From a bacterium (GTDB taxonomy: Bacteria; CAIWAD01): a stretch of DNA of 64,000 bases. The notes under the pieces were generated by a model that was given only the letters and a program-made list of their open reading frames with translations, did not search any database and was not told the origin of the DNA. A program made the position numbers and the translations under genes. Of the stretch, positions 42,900 to 51,753 are shown piece by piece. Each line of letters opens with the position of its first letter. The first letter of the stretch is position 1. The stretch covers positions 1 to 64,000 of the forward strand of contig JAUIFJ010000007.1 of assembly GCA_030429345.1 (NCBI GenBank), written 5' to 3'.

Positions 42900-43684
42900 T
42901 GCCCGAAACCGTGATCCATCCCACCGCTGTCGTACACCCCCGCGCCTGTCTGGATGAGGGCGTGCGCGTCGAAGCCTATGCCATCATCGAGGACGGGGCC
43001 ACCGTCGGCGCCGGTTCCGTGATCGGGGTCCGCGCCCACATCGACCGCGGAGCGCGTCTTGGGCGCGAGGTCCAGGTGCATCACTGCGCCACGGTCAGCT
43101 GCCTGCCGCAGGACCTCAAGTTCTACGGGGAGGAAACGACTCTCGAAGTAGGCGACCGCACCGTGATCCGCGAATTCGCGACCCTCTCCCGCGGGACGGA
43201 GGAGGCCGGCACCACGCGCATCGGCAGCGACTGCCTGCTGATGGCCTATGTGCATGTGGCGCACGACTGCCAGATCGGCGACAAGGTGATCCTGGCCAAC
43301 ATGTGCCAGGTGGCGGGCCATGTGAAGATCGGCTACCATGTCAGCATCGGCGGCATGGTGCCGATCCACCAGTTCGTGCGCATCGGCGACCACGCCTTCA
43401 TCGGCGGCGGGGTCAGCGTGACCAAGGATGTGCCGCCCTACGTGATGGCCAACGACAGCCCTCTGCGCTTCTGCGGCCTGAACACGGTCGGCCTGCGCCG
43501 GCGGGGTTTCAGCGCCGAGGACCTGCTGCGGATCAAGCGCCACTACCGCCTGTTCTACGGCAAGGGCAGCCGCATTCCCAGCCAGGCCCTCGAGGAGCTG
43601 GCCGGCCGGATCGAGGGCGACGAGCACGCCGCCCGCATCCACGCCTTCATTGCCGCCGCCGAACGCGGGATCATTCAGGGCTAG
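42899..43684 (+). CDS. lpxA: UDP-N-acetylglucosamine acyltransferase
   Basis: A 261-residue hexapeptide-repeat acyltransferase, first step of lipid A synthesis. Beta-helix residues 1-190 with the catalytic histidine in YVHVAHDCQIGD, and the C-terminal helical domain (GLNTVGLRRRGFSAEDLLRI). It starts in the fusion stop codon (TAATG). Length matches LpxA (262 in E. coli). Confidence 0.96.
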   Translation: MPETVIHPTAVVHPRACLDEGVRVEAYAIIEDGATVGAGSVIGVRAHIDRGARLGREVQVHHCATVSCLPQDLKFYGEETTLEVGDRTVIREFATLSRGTEEAGTTRIGSDCLLMAYVHVAHDCQIGDKVILANMCQVAGHVKIGYHVSIGGMVPIHQFVRIGDHAFIGGGVSVTKDVPPYVMANDSPLRFCGLNTVGLRRRGFSAEDLLRIKRHYRLFYGKGSRIPSQALEELAGRIEGDEHAARIHAFIAAAERGIIQG

Positions 43685-43798
43685 GACGCGCAGTCGATTT
43701 CGCGATCGCAGCCCCGGGTATCGTGATACCGGATCGGATTCCGGTCGTCGACACGCGATCGATTCCGAAATCGATGGCTTCCGGAAAGGGGATCGTCC
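43685..43798. repeat. palindrome-rich intergenic segment
   Basis: 114 bases with at least four short perfect palindromes: GCGATCGC (43702-43709), GGTATC-GT-GATACC (43717-43730), CCGGA-TCGGAT-TCCGG (43729-43744) and ATCGAT-TCCGAA-ATCGAT (43758-43775). It splits lpxA from lipM. It could be a REP-like element, an attenuator or protein-binding site. Confidence 0.6.
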
Positions 43799-44611
43799 TT
43801 GCTGAGCGGCAGACTGATCATCGAACGAAACCTGCCCGGCCCCATCAACATGGCCGCCGACGGCTGGCTCTGCCGTTCGTGTGACGCGCCACTCACGCTT
43901 CGCCTCTACGACTGGCAGCCCTGGACGCTTTCCCTGGGATTCAGCCAGCCCTGGCAGGGCGAACTGCGCGCCCTCTGCGAAGAGCAGGGGCAGGCCGTCG
44001 TACGCCGCGAAACCGGCGGGCGCGCCGTATACCATGCCGACGAGCTGACCTATTGTGTCACCATTCCCTCTGCCTCCCCCTTGCACACGGACAGCCTGCC
44101 GGAAAGCTACGAGCGCATCAACCGCGCCCTGCGTCGCGGCCTGCAGGCGCTGGGGGTGGACTGCGGGCAGGAAGGGCGCCGCCTGGACATGCAGGCCCAG
44201 TACAAGAAGGAGCTGGGCGGCCTGTGCTTCACCGCCAGCGCCCGCAGCGAAGTGCTCTGGCAGGGCCGCAAGCTGGTCGGCAGCGCCCAGCGGCAGCTGC
44301 GCGAGGGACTGCTGCAGCACGGCAGCCTGATGCTCGGACCGGCGCACCAGGAGATCGGCCGCTTTTTCTACCGGGACGCCGACCGTCTGCAACGCAGCCG
44401 GGAGAAGCTGGCCGAGGGCACCTGTGACCTGCGCGAGATCCTGGGCCAGGCACCGGCCTGGGATCGCCTCTGCCAGCACCTGGTCCTGGGTTTCGAGGAA
44501 GAGTACGGACTGTCCCTCAAGGAGCAGCCGTTCTCCGACGAGGAAAGGGTTCAGCTTCGCCGGCTGGAGCCGCTGTATACGGCCGAAAAGAGCTCCGGGG
44601 CGGCGCAGTGA
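43799..44611 (+). CDS. LipM-like octanoyltransferase / lipoate-protein ligase A family
   Basis: A 270-residue BPL/LplA-fold enzyme that moves octanoyl or lipoyl groups to lipoyl domains. Motifs: VVRRETGGRAVYH, DELTYCV, GLCFTASARSEV with the cysteine that serves as acyl acceptor in LipM, GRKLVGSAQRQ lysine, and LLQHGSLML. The cysteine favours LipM over an ATP-dependent LplA. TTG start at 43799 with AAAGGGGA upstream. rsmB overlaps its end. Confidence 0.88.
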   Translation: MLSGRLIIERNLPGPINMAADGWLCRSCDAPLTLRLYDWQPWTLSLGFSQPWQGELRALCEEQGQAVVRRETGGRAVYHADELTYCVTIPSASPLHTDSLPESYERINRALRRGLQALGVDCGQEGRRLDMQAQYKKELGGLCFTASARSEVLWQGRKLVGSAQRQLREGLLQHGSLMLGPAHQEIGRFFYRDADRLQRSREKLAEGTCDLREILGQAPAWDRLCQHLVLGFEEEYGLSLKEQPFSDEERVQLRRLEPLYTAEKSSGAAQ

Positions 44612-45861
44612 GTGTCACGCTGGACCGCGCGCTGCTGAAGGCCCTCGACCGGGTCGACCAGGGCGCCTGGAGCGATCGCGTGCTCGCGGCCTCCCTGGCG
44701 GAGCAGGGTGCCGGCAGCCATCCCGCGGCTTTCGTGGCGCGCTTCCGCGGAGTGCTCGAAGTGCGCCGCGACCTGGATGCCAGGCTGGCGGCCCGCCTCC
44801 GCCGACCGCCGCAGGGAATCGTGCTGCAGGCCCTGCGCCTGGGCCTGCATGACCTGGACTGCGGCAAGCCCCCCCACGCCGTGCTCAACCGCCTGCAGAA
44901 TGCCTTGGGGTCCGCCGGGAAAGGCGGGCGTTCGCTGGTCAACGGTGTGCTGCGCGCCATGCTGCGCGAGGGCGAGACTCCCCGAAACGCCCCGCCGCAA
45001 GCGGAAGCGCTGTTGCCGGCCTGGCTGCTGGACCTGCTGCGCCGGCACCCGGACCCGACTCCCCCGGCAGAAAAAGCCGCCGGATTGCTGGCCCGGCGGC
45101 CCAGCTGGTTCCGGCTTCGGACGGGCCGTGATCCTGTGCCCGGAGCCGTGTCCGACGGCTTCAGCGGGCGCTGGATCCACTTTCCGCACCTGCCGCCCGA
45201 AGGACTTGCCGGCCTGCCGGCGTTTCAGGAAGGTGCCCTGGTCCCCCAGGACCTCAGCGCCTGGGGCTCGCTGAGCCTGCTGGACGCGCCGGCGGGAGCG
45301 CGGGTGCTGGACGCCTGCGCCGCGCCGGGCGGCAAGAGCCTGGCGCTGCTGGACCAGCATCCGGACCTGCGGCTGGACTGCGCCGAAGCGGACCCCGCCC
45401 GGGCGCGCTCACTGGAGCGGCGCCTGCCGGAGGACCTTCCCGTATACAGCGGTCGCCTGGAAGAGCTGGCGGCGAACGGAACCCTGAGGCCCGTGTACGA
45501 CAGGATCCTTTTGGACGCGCCCTGCGGCGGCAGCGGAAGCGTGGGCCTGCGCCCGGAGATCGCCCTGCGTGACACAGACCCGGTCGGCCCGGAGCTGCTG
45601 GCGCGCCAGGCCTCGCTGCTGCGCTGCGCCGCGGGACTGCTCGCGCCGGGCGGAGTGATCGTATACAGCACCTGCAGCCTGGACCCGCGCGAGAACAAGC
45701 TGCAGCTGGCCTCCTTCCTGGAGGAGCAGGCCTTTTCCGTGGAAAGCGCCCTGGTGCCGCAGGCCTGCCGGGACGAGAACGGCGCCTGGGCCTGGCTGCC
45801 CTGGAAACAGCGCGACTGCGGCGGCGCTTGGGCCGTCGCCTTGCGCAAGGAGGGCCCGTGA
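44608..45861 (+). CDS. rsmB: 16S rRNA (cytosine967-C5)-methyltransferase
   Basis: A 417-residue enzyme: N-terminal NusB-like helical domain (1-130), then a Rossmann methyltransferase with SAM-binding VLDACAAPGGKSLAL, the two catalytic cysteines in LDAPCGGSG and VYSTCSLDPRENK. It methylates C967 of 16S rRNA. It overlaps lipM and the PASTA gene (GTGA). Confidence 0.94.
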   Translation: MSVTLDRALLKALDRVDQGAWSDRVLAASLAEQGAGSHPAAFVARFRGVLEVRRDLDARLAARLRRPPQGIVLQALRLGLHDLDCGKPPHAVLNRLQNALGSAGKGGRSLVNGVLRAMLREGETPRNAPPQAEALLPAWLLDLLRRHPDPTPPAEKAAGLLARRPSWFRLRTGRDPVPGAVSDGFSGRWIHFPHLPPEGLAGLPAFQEGALVPQDLSAWGSLSLLDAPAGARVLDACAAPGGKSLALLDQHPDLRLDCAEADPARARSLERRLPEDLPVYSGRLEELAANGTLRPVYDRILLDAPCGGSGSVGLRPEIALRDTDPVGPELLARQASLLRCAAGLLAPGGVIVYSTCSLDPRENKLQLASFLEEQAFSVESALVPQACRDENGAWAWLPWKQRDCGGAWAVALRKEGP

Positions 45862-46604
45862 GACATCACCGCACCTGGATCCTGCTGGCCGCCCTGCCCT
45901 TTCTCGGGGTGCTGGCGGTGCTGGCCACGGATCGCCTGCTGATGCCGATGTATACGCGGCAGGGATCGGAAAGCATCCTGCCGGACCTGGGCGGCATGGA
46001 CAGCAGCGCGGCCCGCGAGTTGCTGCTGCAGAAGGGTTTCCGCGTGCGCTTCGAAAAGGGGCGCGCCGATTTCAGCGGGGAGCGGCCGGCGGGCACGATC
46101 CTCGAGCAGTTCCCCCCGGCGGGCAGCCGCACCAAGAGTGGGCGGCGCGTCTACCTGCGCCCCAGCCTGGGCGAGATCCGCGTCGATGTGCCGGACCTGC
46201 TCGGGCTGACGCGGCGAGAGGCCGCGGTCCTGTTGGCGGACCTGGGCCTGGCCGAGGACAGCCTGGCGCTGAGCTGGCGTTTCGATTCCCTGCAGGGGCG
46301 CGGCACCGTGCTCGAACAGGAACCCGGCGCGGGCGAATCCCTGAGCCGTGGCGAGACTGTGGGCTTCGTGCTCAGCCTGGGACCGGAGCCGGATCGCGTC
46401 CGCGTGCCCAGCCTGCTCGGCCTGGACCTGGAAGCCGTCGAGCGGCGTCTCAAGGAGCACGGCCTGGCGCTGGGGCGCGTCGATTTCGAAGTTCATCCCG
46501 ACCGCCCACCGGGTGTTCGAGTGCAGCTGCCGGTCGCCAACCAGCAGGTTCCGCCAGGGGACAGTGTGGATGTGAGGGTGAATCGGGGGGGGAGTGAAGG
46601 TTGA
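45858..46604 (+). CDS. PASTA-domain membrane protein
   Basis: A 248-residue protein: one N-terminal membrane helix (WILLAALPFLGVLAVLA) and three PASTA domains in tandem (about 40-105, 108-178, 182-248; for example VPDLLGLTRREAAVLLADLG, VPSLLGLDLEAVERRL). PASTA domains bind peptidoglycan or beta-lactams, usually in Ser/Thr kinases or PBPs; here no kinase or PBP domain is attached. Likely a periplasmic wall-binding protein. Confidence 0.85.
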   Translation: MRHHRTWILLAALPFLGVLAVLATDRLLMPMYTRQGSESILPDLGGMDSSAARELLLQKGFRVRFEKGRADFSGERPAGTILEQFPPAGSRTKSGRRVYLRPSLGEIRVDVPDLLGLTRREAAVLLADLGLAEDSLALSWRFDSLQGRGTVLEQEPGAGESLSRGETVGFVLSLGPEPDRVRVPSLLGLDLEAVERRLKEHGLALGRVDFEVHPDRPPGVRVQLPVANQQVPPGDSVDVRVNRGGSEG

Positions 46605-46620
46605 AGGATGAAGTGAAGGG
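46590..46620. repeat. GAAGGTTGAAGGATGAAG-type intergenic repeat
   Basis: GTGAAGGTTGAAGGATGAAG overlaps the stop of the PASTA gene. Related words are at 5231-5248, 5501-5522 (inverse) and 51118-51137. Confidence 0.5.
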
Positions 46621-46682
46621 TTTGTTGATTCGGTGAACTTTTTGGCCAGTGGGTTGAGTGGATCTGATCGTGAGGTGAGGGT

Positions 46683-47351
46683 ATGATCCGGATTGCGCCT
46701 TCGTTGTTGTCGGCGGACTTGATGAAGCTGAGGGAGGAGCTTGAGGCTTGCCGCGAAGGCGGAGCCGATCTGCTGCACCTGGATGTGATGGATGGCTCCT
46801 TCGTGCCGAACCTGAGCTATGGCCCCGATTTCGTTCGCCAGGTGCGGAAGGTCTCGGACCTGGCGCTGGATTGCCACCTGATGGTCGAGGCTCCGGAGCG
46901 CCACCTGGAGGCCTTTGCCGAGGCGGGGGCCGACTGGATCAGCATCCACCTGGAAGCCTGCCCCCACGCGGATCGACAGCTTGCCCGCATTCGCGAACTG
47001 GGGGCGAAGGCGGGAATCGCGCTCAATCCGGGAACGGATCCGGCCGCGCTGGAATACCTTTGGGAGCGGCTGGATTTCGTGCTGCTGATGAGCGTCAATC
47101 CCGGCTTTGGCGGACAGCGCTTCCTGTCCTCGGTCCTGCGCAAGATTTCCTTCGTCAAGGCCCTGGGGGAGAAACTTGACCGGCCCCTGCCAATCGAAGT
47201 GGACGGCGGGATCGACCTTGAACACATTGGCCCCTGCGCCGCCGCGGGGGCGGAAATCTTCGTCAGCGGCAGTCATCTCTTCCGTTCGGGAGACCTGAAG
47301 AAGGCCATCGGCCGGCTGCGGCAGGCGGCCGAAATGAAAGGAAGGGCATGA
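46683..47351 (+). CDS. rpe: ribulose-phosphate 3-epimerase
   Basis: A 222-residue TIM barrel of the pentose phosphate pathway, interconverting ribulose-5-P and xylulose-5-P. Motifs: IAPSLLSADL, LHLDVMDGSFVPN (metal His/Asp), DCHLMV, SVNPGFGGQ phosphate loop and EVDGGI. The end overlaps the FecR gene (ATGA). Confidence 0.97.
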   Translation: MIRIAPSLLSADLMKLREELEACREGGADLLHLDVMDGSFVPNLSYGPDFVRQVRKVSDLALDCHLMVEAPERHLEAFAEAGADWISIHLEACPHADRQLARIRELGAKAGIALNPGTDPAALEYLWERLDFVLLMSVNPGFGGQRFLSSVLRKISFVKALGEKLDRPLPIEVDGGIDLEHIGPCAAAGAEIFVSGSHLFRSGDLKKAIGRLRQAAEMKGRA

Positions 47352-48145
47352 AGGCCTGGACTCGGATTTTCTTCCTCGCGCTGGGCATCCCGCTGCTGAG
47401 CGCACCGCTGCCCGCCGCCACCGAAGCCATGCAAGGCAGCGTGGTCTTCCTGGACGGCGAACTGGCGCTGAACCGCTCGACCCGTTCCGGCGCGGAAGCC
47501 GAATGGGAAAGCGGCAGCCTGGCCAGCACCTTCGGCAGCGGCGACAGGTTGCGCACCGGCCGCGAGAGCCGGGCCGAGCTGGAACTGATGAGCGACAACC
47601 GCGTCAGGCTGGCGCCGGAAACCCTGCTGGAAGTCGAGGAGCTGCTCAAGGAAGGGCAGGATGATCTGGCCGAGGCCCGGCTGACCCTTGCCGAAGGCGA
47701 GATCTGGGCCGAACTGGACAACCTGGACGGGGAAGAAGACATCTTCCAGATCGATTCGGGCCTGGCCGGTGCGGCGATCACCGGCACAGCCTTCAGCCTG
47801 AGCCTGCAAGGCAGCGGAGAAGAGAGGCAATGCCGGCTCAAGGTCTGGCACGGGGAAGTGCGCCTCAGCAACCAGCCGGAGAAGCTGGATCAGTTGCCGG
47901 CGCGGAAGATCGGCGCTCTCACCGAAGATCCCCGCCCCGTGCCGGGACCCACGCCGGTGCCCGGCCCGCGACCGGTTTCTTTGGATGAATGGTTGGTGAT
48001 CGTCGGGAAAATGCAGGAAATTGTCGTGGCTGCCGACGGATCCATTCTTCGCGAAGGAGAGTTTCGTCGGGAAGCCTTTGCAGAGGAGGCGGACTGGCTC
48101 AAGGCGCCGCCCGGCACAACCCCCAAGGCAGGAGAATCCCGATGA
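47348..48145 (+). CDS. FecR domain exported protein
   Basis: A 265-residue protein: signal peptide (FFLALGIPLLSAPLPA), then a FecR-like beta-domain (about 28-185) with GDRLRTGRESRAELEL, NRVRLAPETLLEV, EGEIWAEL and the core AAITGTAFSLSL, as in FecR periplasmic domains of TonB signalling and many cell-wall proteins. A PGPTPVPGPRPV linker (about 200-212) leads to a short helical tail. No sigma or TonB partner is near, so it is probably a structural envelope protein. Confidence 0.8.
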   Translation: MKAWTRIFFLALGIPLLSAPLPAATEAMQGSVVFLDGELALNRSTRSGAEAEWESGSLASTFGSGDRLRTGRESRAELELMSDNRVRLAPETLLEVEELLKEGQDDLAEARLTLAEGEIWAELDNLDGEEDIFQIDSGLAGAAITGTAFSLSLQGSGEERQCRLKVWHGEVRLSNQPEKLDQLPARKIGALTEDPRPVPGPTPVPGPRPVSLDEWLVIVGKMQEIVVAADGSILREGEFRREAFAEEADWLKAPPGTTPKAGESR

Positions 48146-48951
48146 AGGCGTTCCACATTCTGGCCGGCCTTTTGTGCCTGGCCCTCAGCCTGCCGGCCCA
48201 GGTCGTGCAGCAGACCGGCGCCGGCCAGGTGGACTGGCAGGTGCGGAAGATCCAGGCCACGGGCATTGCCAATCCCAGCGTGGTCGGCGGCCGCGCCGGG
48301 CAGATCCGCGCCGCCCGCGCCGATGCCCTGCGGCAGATTCTCGAGACCGTCGAAGGCATGCTGCTGACCTCGGAAACCACGGTCAAGGACTTCATGCTCG
48401 AAAACGACGTGGTCTACACCGAGATCCGCGGAGTGGCACGCAATTTCCAGGTCGTCGGGGACCCCGTCTACATGAGCGACGGCTCCATCGAACTGACCGT
48501 GGAGATGCTGCTGGGCCGCGACTTCCAGGACGTGCTGGTCGGCGAAATGGCCTTCGCCGAGGGCTCTGTCACGCCGGTGCAGTTCAGCGATATCCATGCC
48601 GGCAGCGATGTCTACACCGGCCTGATCGTCGACTGCCGCGGCCTGGGCATCAAGCCCGCCATGGCGCCTCGCGTTCTCAGCCAGTCCGGAGAGGAGATCT
48701 ACGGCTCATCGTGGGCTGATCGCGACTGGACACTGGCCCATGGTTTGGCCGGCTACACTCGCAGCGTGGAGCAAGCGCTCGAGAACAGCGACCGCATAGG
48801 CGGCAACCCCCTGCGGGTCAAGGCCAGCGCGGTGACCGGCAGCCTGCAGGCCGACGCGGTCATCGATGACCAGAGCGGCAAGGTGCTGCACGCCCTCTCC
48901 GAGAATCTGACCTTCCTCCGCGAATGCCGCGTGATCTTCGTGGTCGACTGA
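48142..48951 (+). CDS. LPP20-like envelope protein
   Basis: A 269-residue exported protein (signal peptide AFHILAGLLCLALSLPAQ). The sequence VDWQVRKIQATGIANPSV, then ARADALRQILETVEGM resembles the LPP20 / plp-like domain found in many outer-membrane lipoproteins of FCB and Helicobacter. The remaining part (about 130-269) is a second alpha/beta domain with no name I know. Coupled by ATGA overlap to the FecR gene. Confidence 0.7.
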   Translation: MKAFHILAGLLCLALSLPAQVVQQTGAGQVDWQVRKIQATGIANPSVVGGRAGQIRAARADALRQILETVEGMLLTSETTVKDFMLENDVVYTEIRGVARNFQVVGDPVYMSDGSIELTVEMLLGRDFQDVLVGEMAFAEGSVTPVQFSDIHAGSDVYTGLIVDCRGLGIKPAMAPRVLSQSGEEIYGSSWADRDWTLAHGLAGYTRSVEQALENSDRIGGNPLRVKASAVTGSLQADAVIDDQSGKVLHALSENLTFLRECRVIFVVD

Positions 48952-48989
48952 TACACTCCGTCACCCACACACCCAACCCGGAGTCGAGC

Positions 48990-50120
48990 ATGTTTCGTCG
49001 AATCCTTCTCCTGCTTGCCCTTGCCTGGCTGGCAGGGTGTTCCCAGAAAGCCATTTCACCCGAATCGAACCTGGATACTCCCGGCCTGCACGTGGAGCAG
49101 GCCATGCGCATGCTTGATCGGGGCGACCTGGGCAGCGCGGAAGCCGCGATCGATCGCGCCCTGGCCCTGGATCCGCGCTACGTGGAAGCCTTCTGTGCCC
49201 GCGCCGTGCTGCGCCTCGAACAGGGGCGCCTGCAGGAGGCCGAGGAGCTGAGCAAGGAAGCCCTCGACCTGGCCGATGACCGCTGGCTGGCCTGGCAGAC
49301 CCGGGCCCGGGTGCGCACGGCGCTGCAGGAAAAGGACTGGTACGAGGACGCGCTCAAGGACTTCGAACGCGCGCTGGACCGCGCCGGGGACAATCAGAAT
49401 GCCCGCGAGCAGATCCTCTACTATCGCGGCCTGACCAAGGTCGAACGCTATCGCTTCAATGAGGCCGTCGAGGACTTCAGCAAGGTGGCCGGCAGCCGCG
49501 GCGACTTCGGCGGCAAGGCCGACGCGGCCATGGACAAGGTGCAGAAGATCCTGCGGGCCCGGCCCGGCAGCGAGGCCAGCTCCCGGGTAGCCCTGCAGGA
49601 CGAGATCGATCGCGGAGAGCTGGCGGTGCTGCTGGTCAGCGAACTGAAACTGCCGGATCTGCTGAGCAAGGCGGCGGCCACGCCGGGCGGATTCCAGGCT
49701 CCCGGAACCGAAGGACCAGTGCAGGGCGTTGTCGAACCTGCCGATATTCAGAAGCACTGGGCCCGCAGCTGGATCAACGAACTGATCAGCAGCGGAGGCA
49801 TGCAGCTCTTTCCCGGCGGACAGTTCCTGCCGGACGAGCAGGTCTCGCGCGCCGAGTACGCGCAGATCCTGACCCGCGTGCTGGCCGACATCAACCGCGA
49901 CGAGGGACTGATGACGCGCTTCTTCGGCGAGGAAAGCAAGTTCAGCGATTTGAAGAGCTCGCATCCGGCCTACAACGCGGCGGCCGTCGTCAGCACCCGG
50001 GGTATCATGAGCGCGGATCCCGTCAGCGGCGCCTTTCGCCCGGCGGGAAGCATCAGCGGAGCAGAAGCGCTGCTTGTGATCCGTCAACTGCAGAACGAGC
50101 TGCGCCGCAGCTATCGCTAA
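48990..50120 (+). CDS. TPR and S-layer-homology domain lipoprotein
   Basis: A 376-residue lipoprotein (lipobox LAGC). Residues 30-185 are tetratricopeptide repeats (AMRMLDRGDLGSAEAAIDRALALDP is the first, shown here in two parts AMRMLDRGDLGSAEA and IDRALALDP). Residues 250-375 carry S-layer-homology-like repeats (HWARSWINELISSGGM, QVSRAEYAQILTRVL, FSDLKSSHPAYNAAAVV, GSISGAEALLVI). SLH domains bind wall polymers; their use in a Gram-negative lipoprotein suggests tethering the outer membrane to peptidoglycan (inference). Confidence 0.8.
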   Translation: MFRRILLLLALAWLAGCSQKAISPESNLDTPGLHVEQAMRMLDRGDLGSAEAAIDRALALDPRYVEAFCARAVLRLEQGRLQEAEELSKEALDLADDRWLAWQTRARVRTALQEKDWYEDALKDFERALDRAGDNQNAREQILYYRGLTKVERYRFNEAVEDFSKVAGSRGDFGGKADAAMDKVQKILRARPGSEASSRVALQDEIDRGELAVLLVSELKLPDLLSKAAATPGGFQAPGTEGPVQGVVEPADIQKHWARSWINELISSGGMQLFPGGQFLPDEQVSRAEYAQILTRVLADINRDEGLMTRFFGEESKFSDLKSSHPAYNAAAVVSTRGIMSADPVSGAFRPAGSISGAEALLVIRQLQNELRRSYR

Positions 50121-50144
50121 AGAAGAGCAGGGGAGGTTCCGGGA

Positions 50145-51113
50145 ATGCAGAAGCGCAACTCGATCCGCTGGACAAGCGGGCTGATGGCCTCCCTGCTGGT
50201 GCTGGGCGCCTGCAGCGGCGGACGCAGCGGCCAGTCGACTGCCACGGAAGAAGGCCTGCAGCAGGCCCCGGGTCCGCAGGCAGCCGCCGACGCCCGAGCG
50301 CGGCAGCTGACCTTCAGCGCCGGGGACCAGGCCGAACCTTCCTTCAGTCCCGACGGCCGTCGGCTGATCTACCAGAACAACAGCGACGGCAACTGGGAAC
50401 TCTACTGGCTGGACCTGGAAAGCAGCGAAAGCACGCGCATTACGGATACTCCGGCCAACGAAGAGGACCCGAGCCTGAGCCCCGACGGCCGCTGGATCCT
50501 TTGCACGGTCCACGAACCGACGCTCAACGAGAATCCTGCCCGCGACATTTTGCTGATCAGCAGCGACGGCGAAACGCGCCGCACCCTGGTGCGCAATGCG
50601 GCCGATGACTGGTATCCGCGCTTCACACCCGAAGGGGACGCGGTGCTCTTCGTCAGCGACCGCGGCGATGGTCGCACGGTGGCCGACTCCGAACGACGCA
50701 GCGCCATCTACCGGGTGGAGATCGTGAGCGGGACGATCAGCCAATTGAGCACGGGAAGCGACGACAGCGCACCCTGTCCGCTGGCCGGCGGTTCCTTTTT
50801 GTACCGCGACGCGGACAACCGCCTGCTGCGCGCCGATGGCAGCGGCGAATCCAGCGTGCGCCTGGAGCGCGAATGGATTCCCGGAGCGACGGAAGCCGGC
50901 CCCGCGGGCTGGGCTCTTTGCGCCAGCGAGGACCTGCGCAGCCCGAGCCGGATCTGGCTCTGCGGCGAGGATTTCAGCACTCCGACAGCCCTGGATCTCT
51001 ACGACCGCCAGGCCGATCGCGGACCGAGCCTCTCGCCGGATGGAAGCCAACTGGCATTCTACGGACGCGTGAACGACCAATGGGATTTGTTCCTGGTGCG
51101 CCTGGGCGAATGA
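50145..51113 (+). CDS. TolB-like PD40 beta-propeller lipoprotein
   Basis: A 322-residue lipoprotein (lipobox VLGAC). At least five PD40/WD40-like repeats of the TolB kind: FSAGDQAEPSFSPDGRRL, TPANEEDPSLSPDGRWI, AADDWYPRFTPEGDAVL and RGPSLSPDGSQLAFYG. TolB works with Pal in envelope integrity; without the other Tol genes this is only a TolB-like propeller. Last gene of the long plus-strand run. Confidence 0.8.
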   Translation: MQKRNSIRWTSGLMASLLVLGACSGGRSGQSTATEEGLQQAPGPQAAADARARQLTFSAGDQAEPSFSPDGRRLIYQNNSDGNWELYWLDLESSESTRITDTPANEEDPSLSPDGRWILCTVHEPTLNENPARDILLISSDGETRRTLVRNAADDWYPRFTPEGDAVLFVSDRGDGRTVADSERRSAIYRVEIVSGTISQLSTGSDDSAPCPLAGGSFLYRDADNRLLRADGSGESSVRLEREWIPGATEAGPAGWALCASEDLRSPSRIWLCGEDFSTPTALDLYDRQADRGPSLSPDGSQLAFYGRVNDQWDLFLVRLGE

Positions 51114-51753
51114 GAGGGGTTAAAGGTGAAGGTTGAAGTTGCGATGTCGATTATGTAACACACTGTCAACCCGCAACACACCCTACAAATAATCCTTCCA
51201 TCAAAAGCCGCAAAGCGGCGACAAAATAATAACTGCGGGCGCCAGCCCGCAGAGACGGTCCGCAAACCGCAACCGGTTCCAAACACGACGATCCGCAAAC
51301 CGACACCGTTTCAAACCTAATCGGTCCGCAATCCACATCCATAACCGCCCTCGCTAAACCAGTTTCCACTAGAAGCAGTTACAAAACCCCAGTTCACCAC
51401 CAACCAGAGGTTGGGCCACCCATCTTGCATTTCCGGGCAGAAGAGACGCGCCCCAAGACAAGAACCGGCGGCAAGCCGGATAAAAACGCGCAGCGACTAA
51501 GCGCCATTTCCATGGATCCCAACAACTGCGCATAATACATATTATGTAAACAATCGAAGCTGCAAATCAGGTCGCGCATCTGGGTGCACCGGTTCTCTGC
51601 CGGAATGCAGGTTGTGTGGATTCCTACTGTTATTCTGTGTGACGGGGGGCGTTGCTAACAAAGGCCTAACACCTTCCCTCTACTTTGTGCGCTCGTCGGG
51701 CAAATGTGTCGCCCCGGCCTTACTCCGAGTCTCTCTCAAGTCTGGAACGCCGG
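51114..51753. other. 640-bp AT-richer non-coding region with repeats and hairpins
   Basis: No credible gene. It contains a GAAGGTTGAAG-type repeat (51118-51137), hairpins GCCGC-AAA-GCGGC (51207-51219), CTGCGGGC-GCCA-GCCCGCAG (51233-51252) and three imperfect copies of an about 33-bp unit (51255-51352). Base composition is clearly more AT-rich than the flanking genes. It must also hold the promoter for the Na/Pi transporter. Confidence 0.65.
51255..51352. repeat. three imperfect about 33-bp tandem repeats
   Basis: Units begin at 51255, 51288 and 51320, each starting with a version of ACGGTCCGCAAACCG (second ACGATCCGCAAACCG, third ATCGGTCCGCAATCC) and continuing with an ACCG-TT-CAAAC part in the first two. 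The third copy is the most decayed. Confidence 0.65.

Noticed and set aside
51648-51690. integron attC-like word (GTTGCTAAC...GCCTAACA)
   Set aside because: GCCTAAC fits one core half, but no matching GTTRRRY partner lies within the next 150 bases and no integrase is near.
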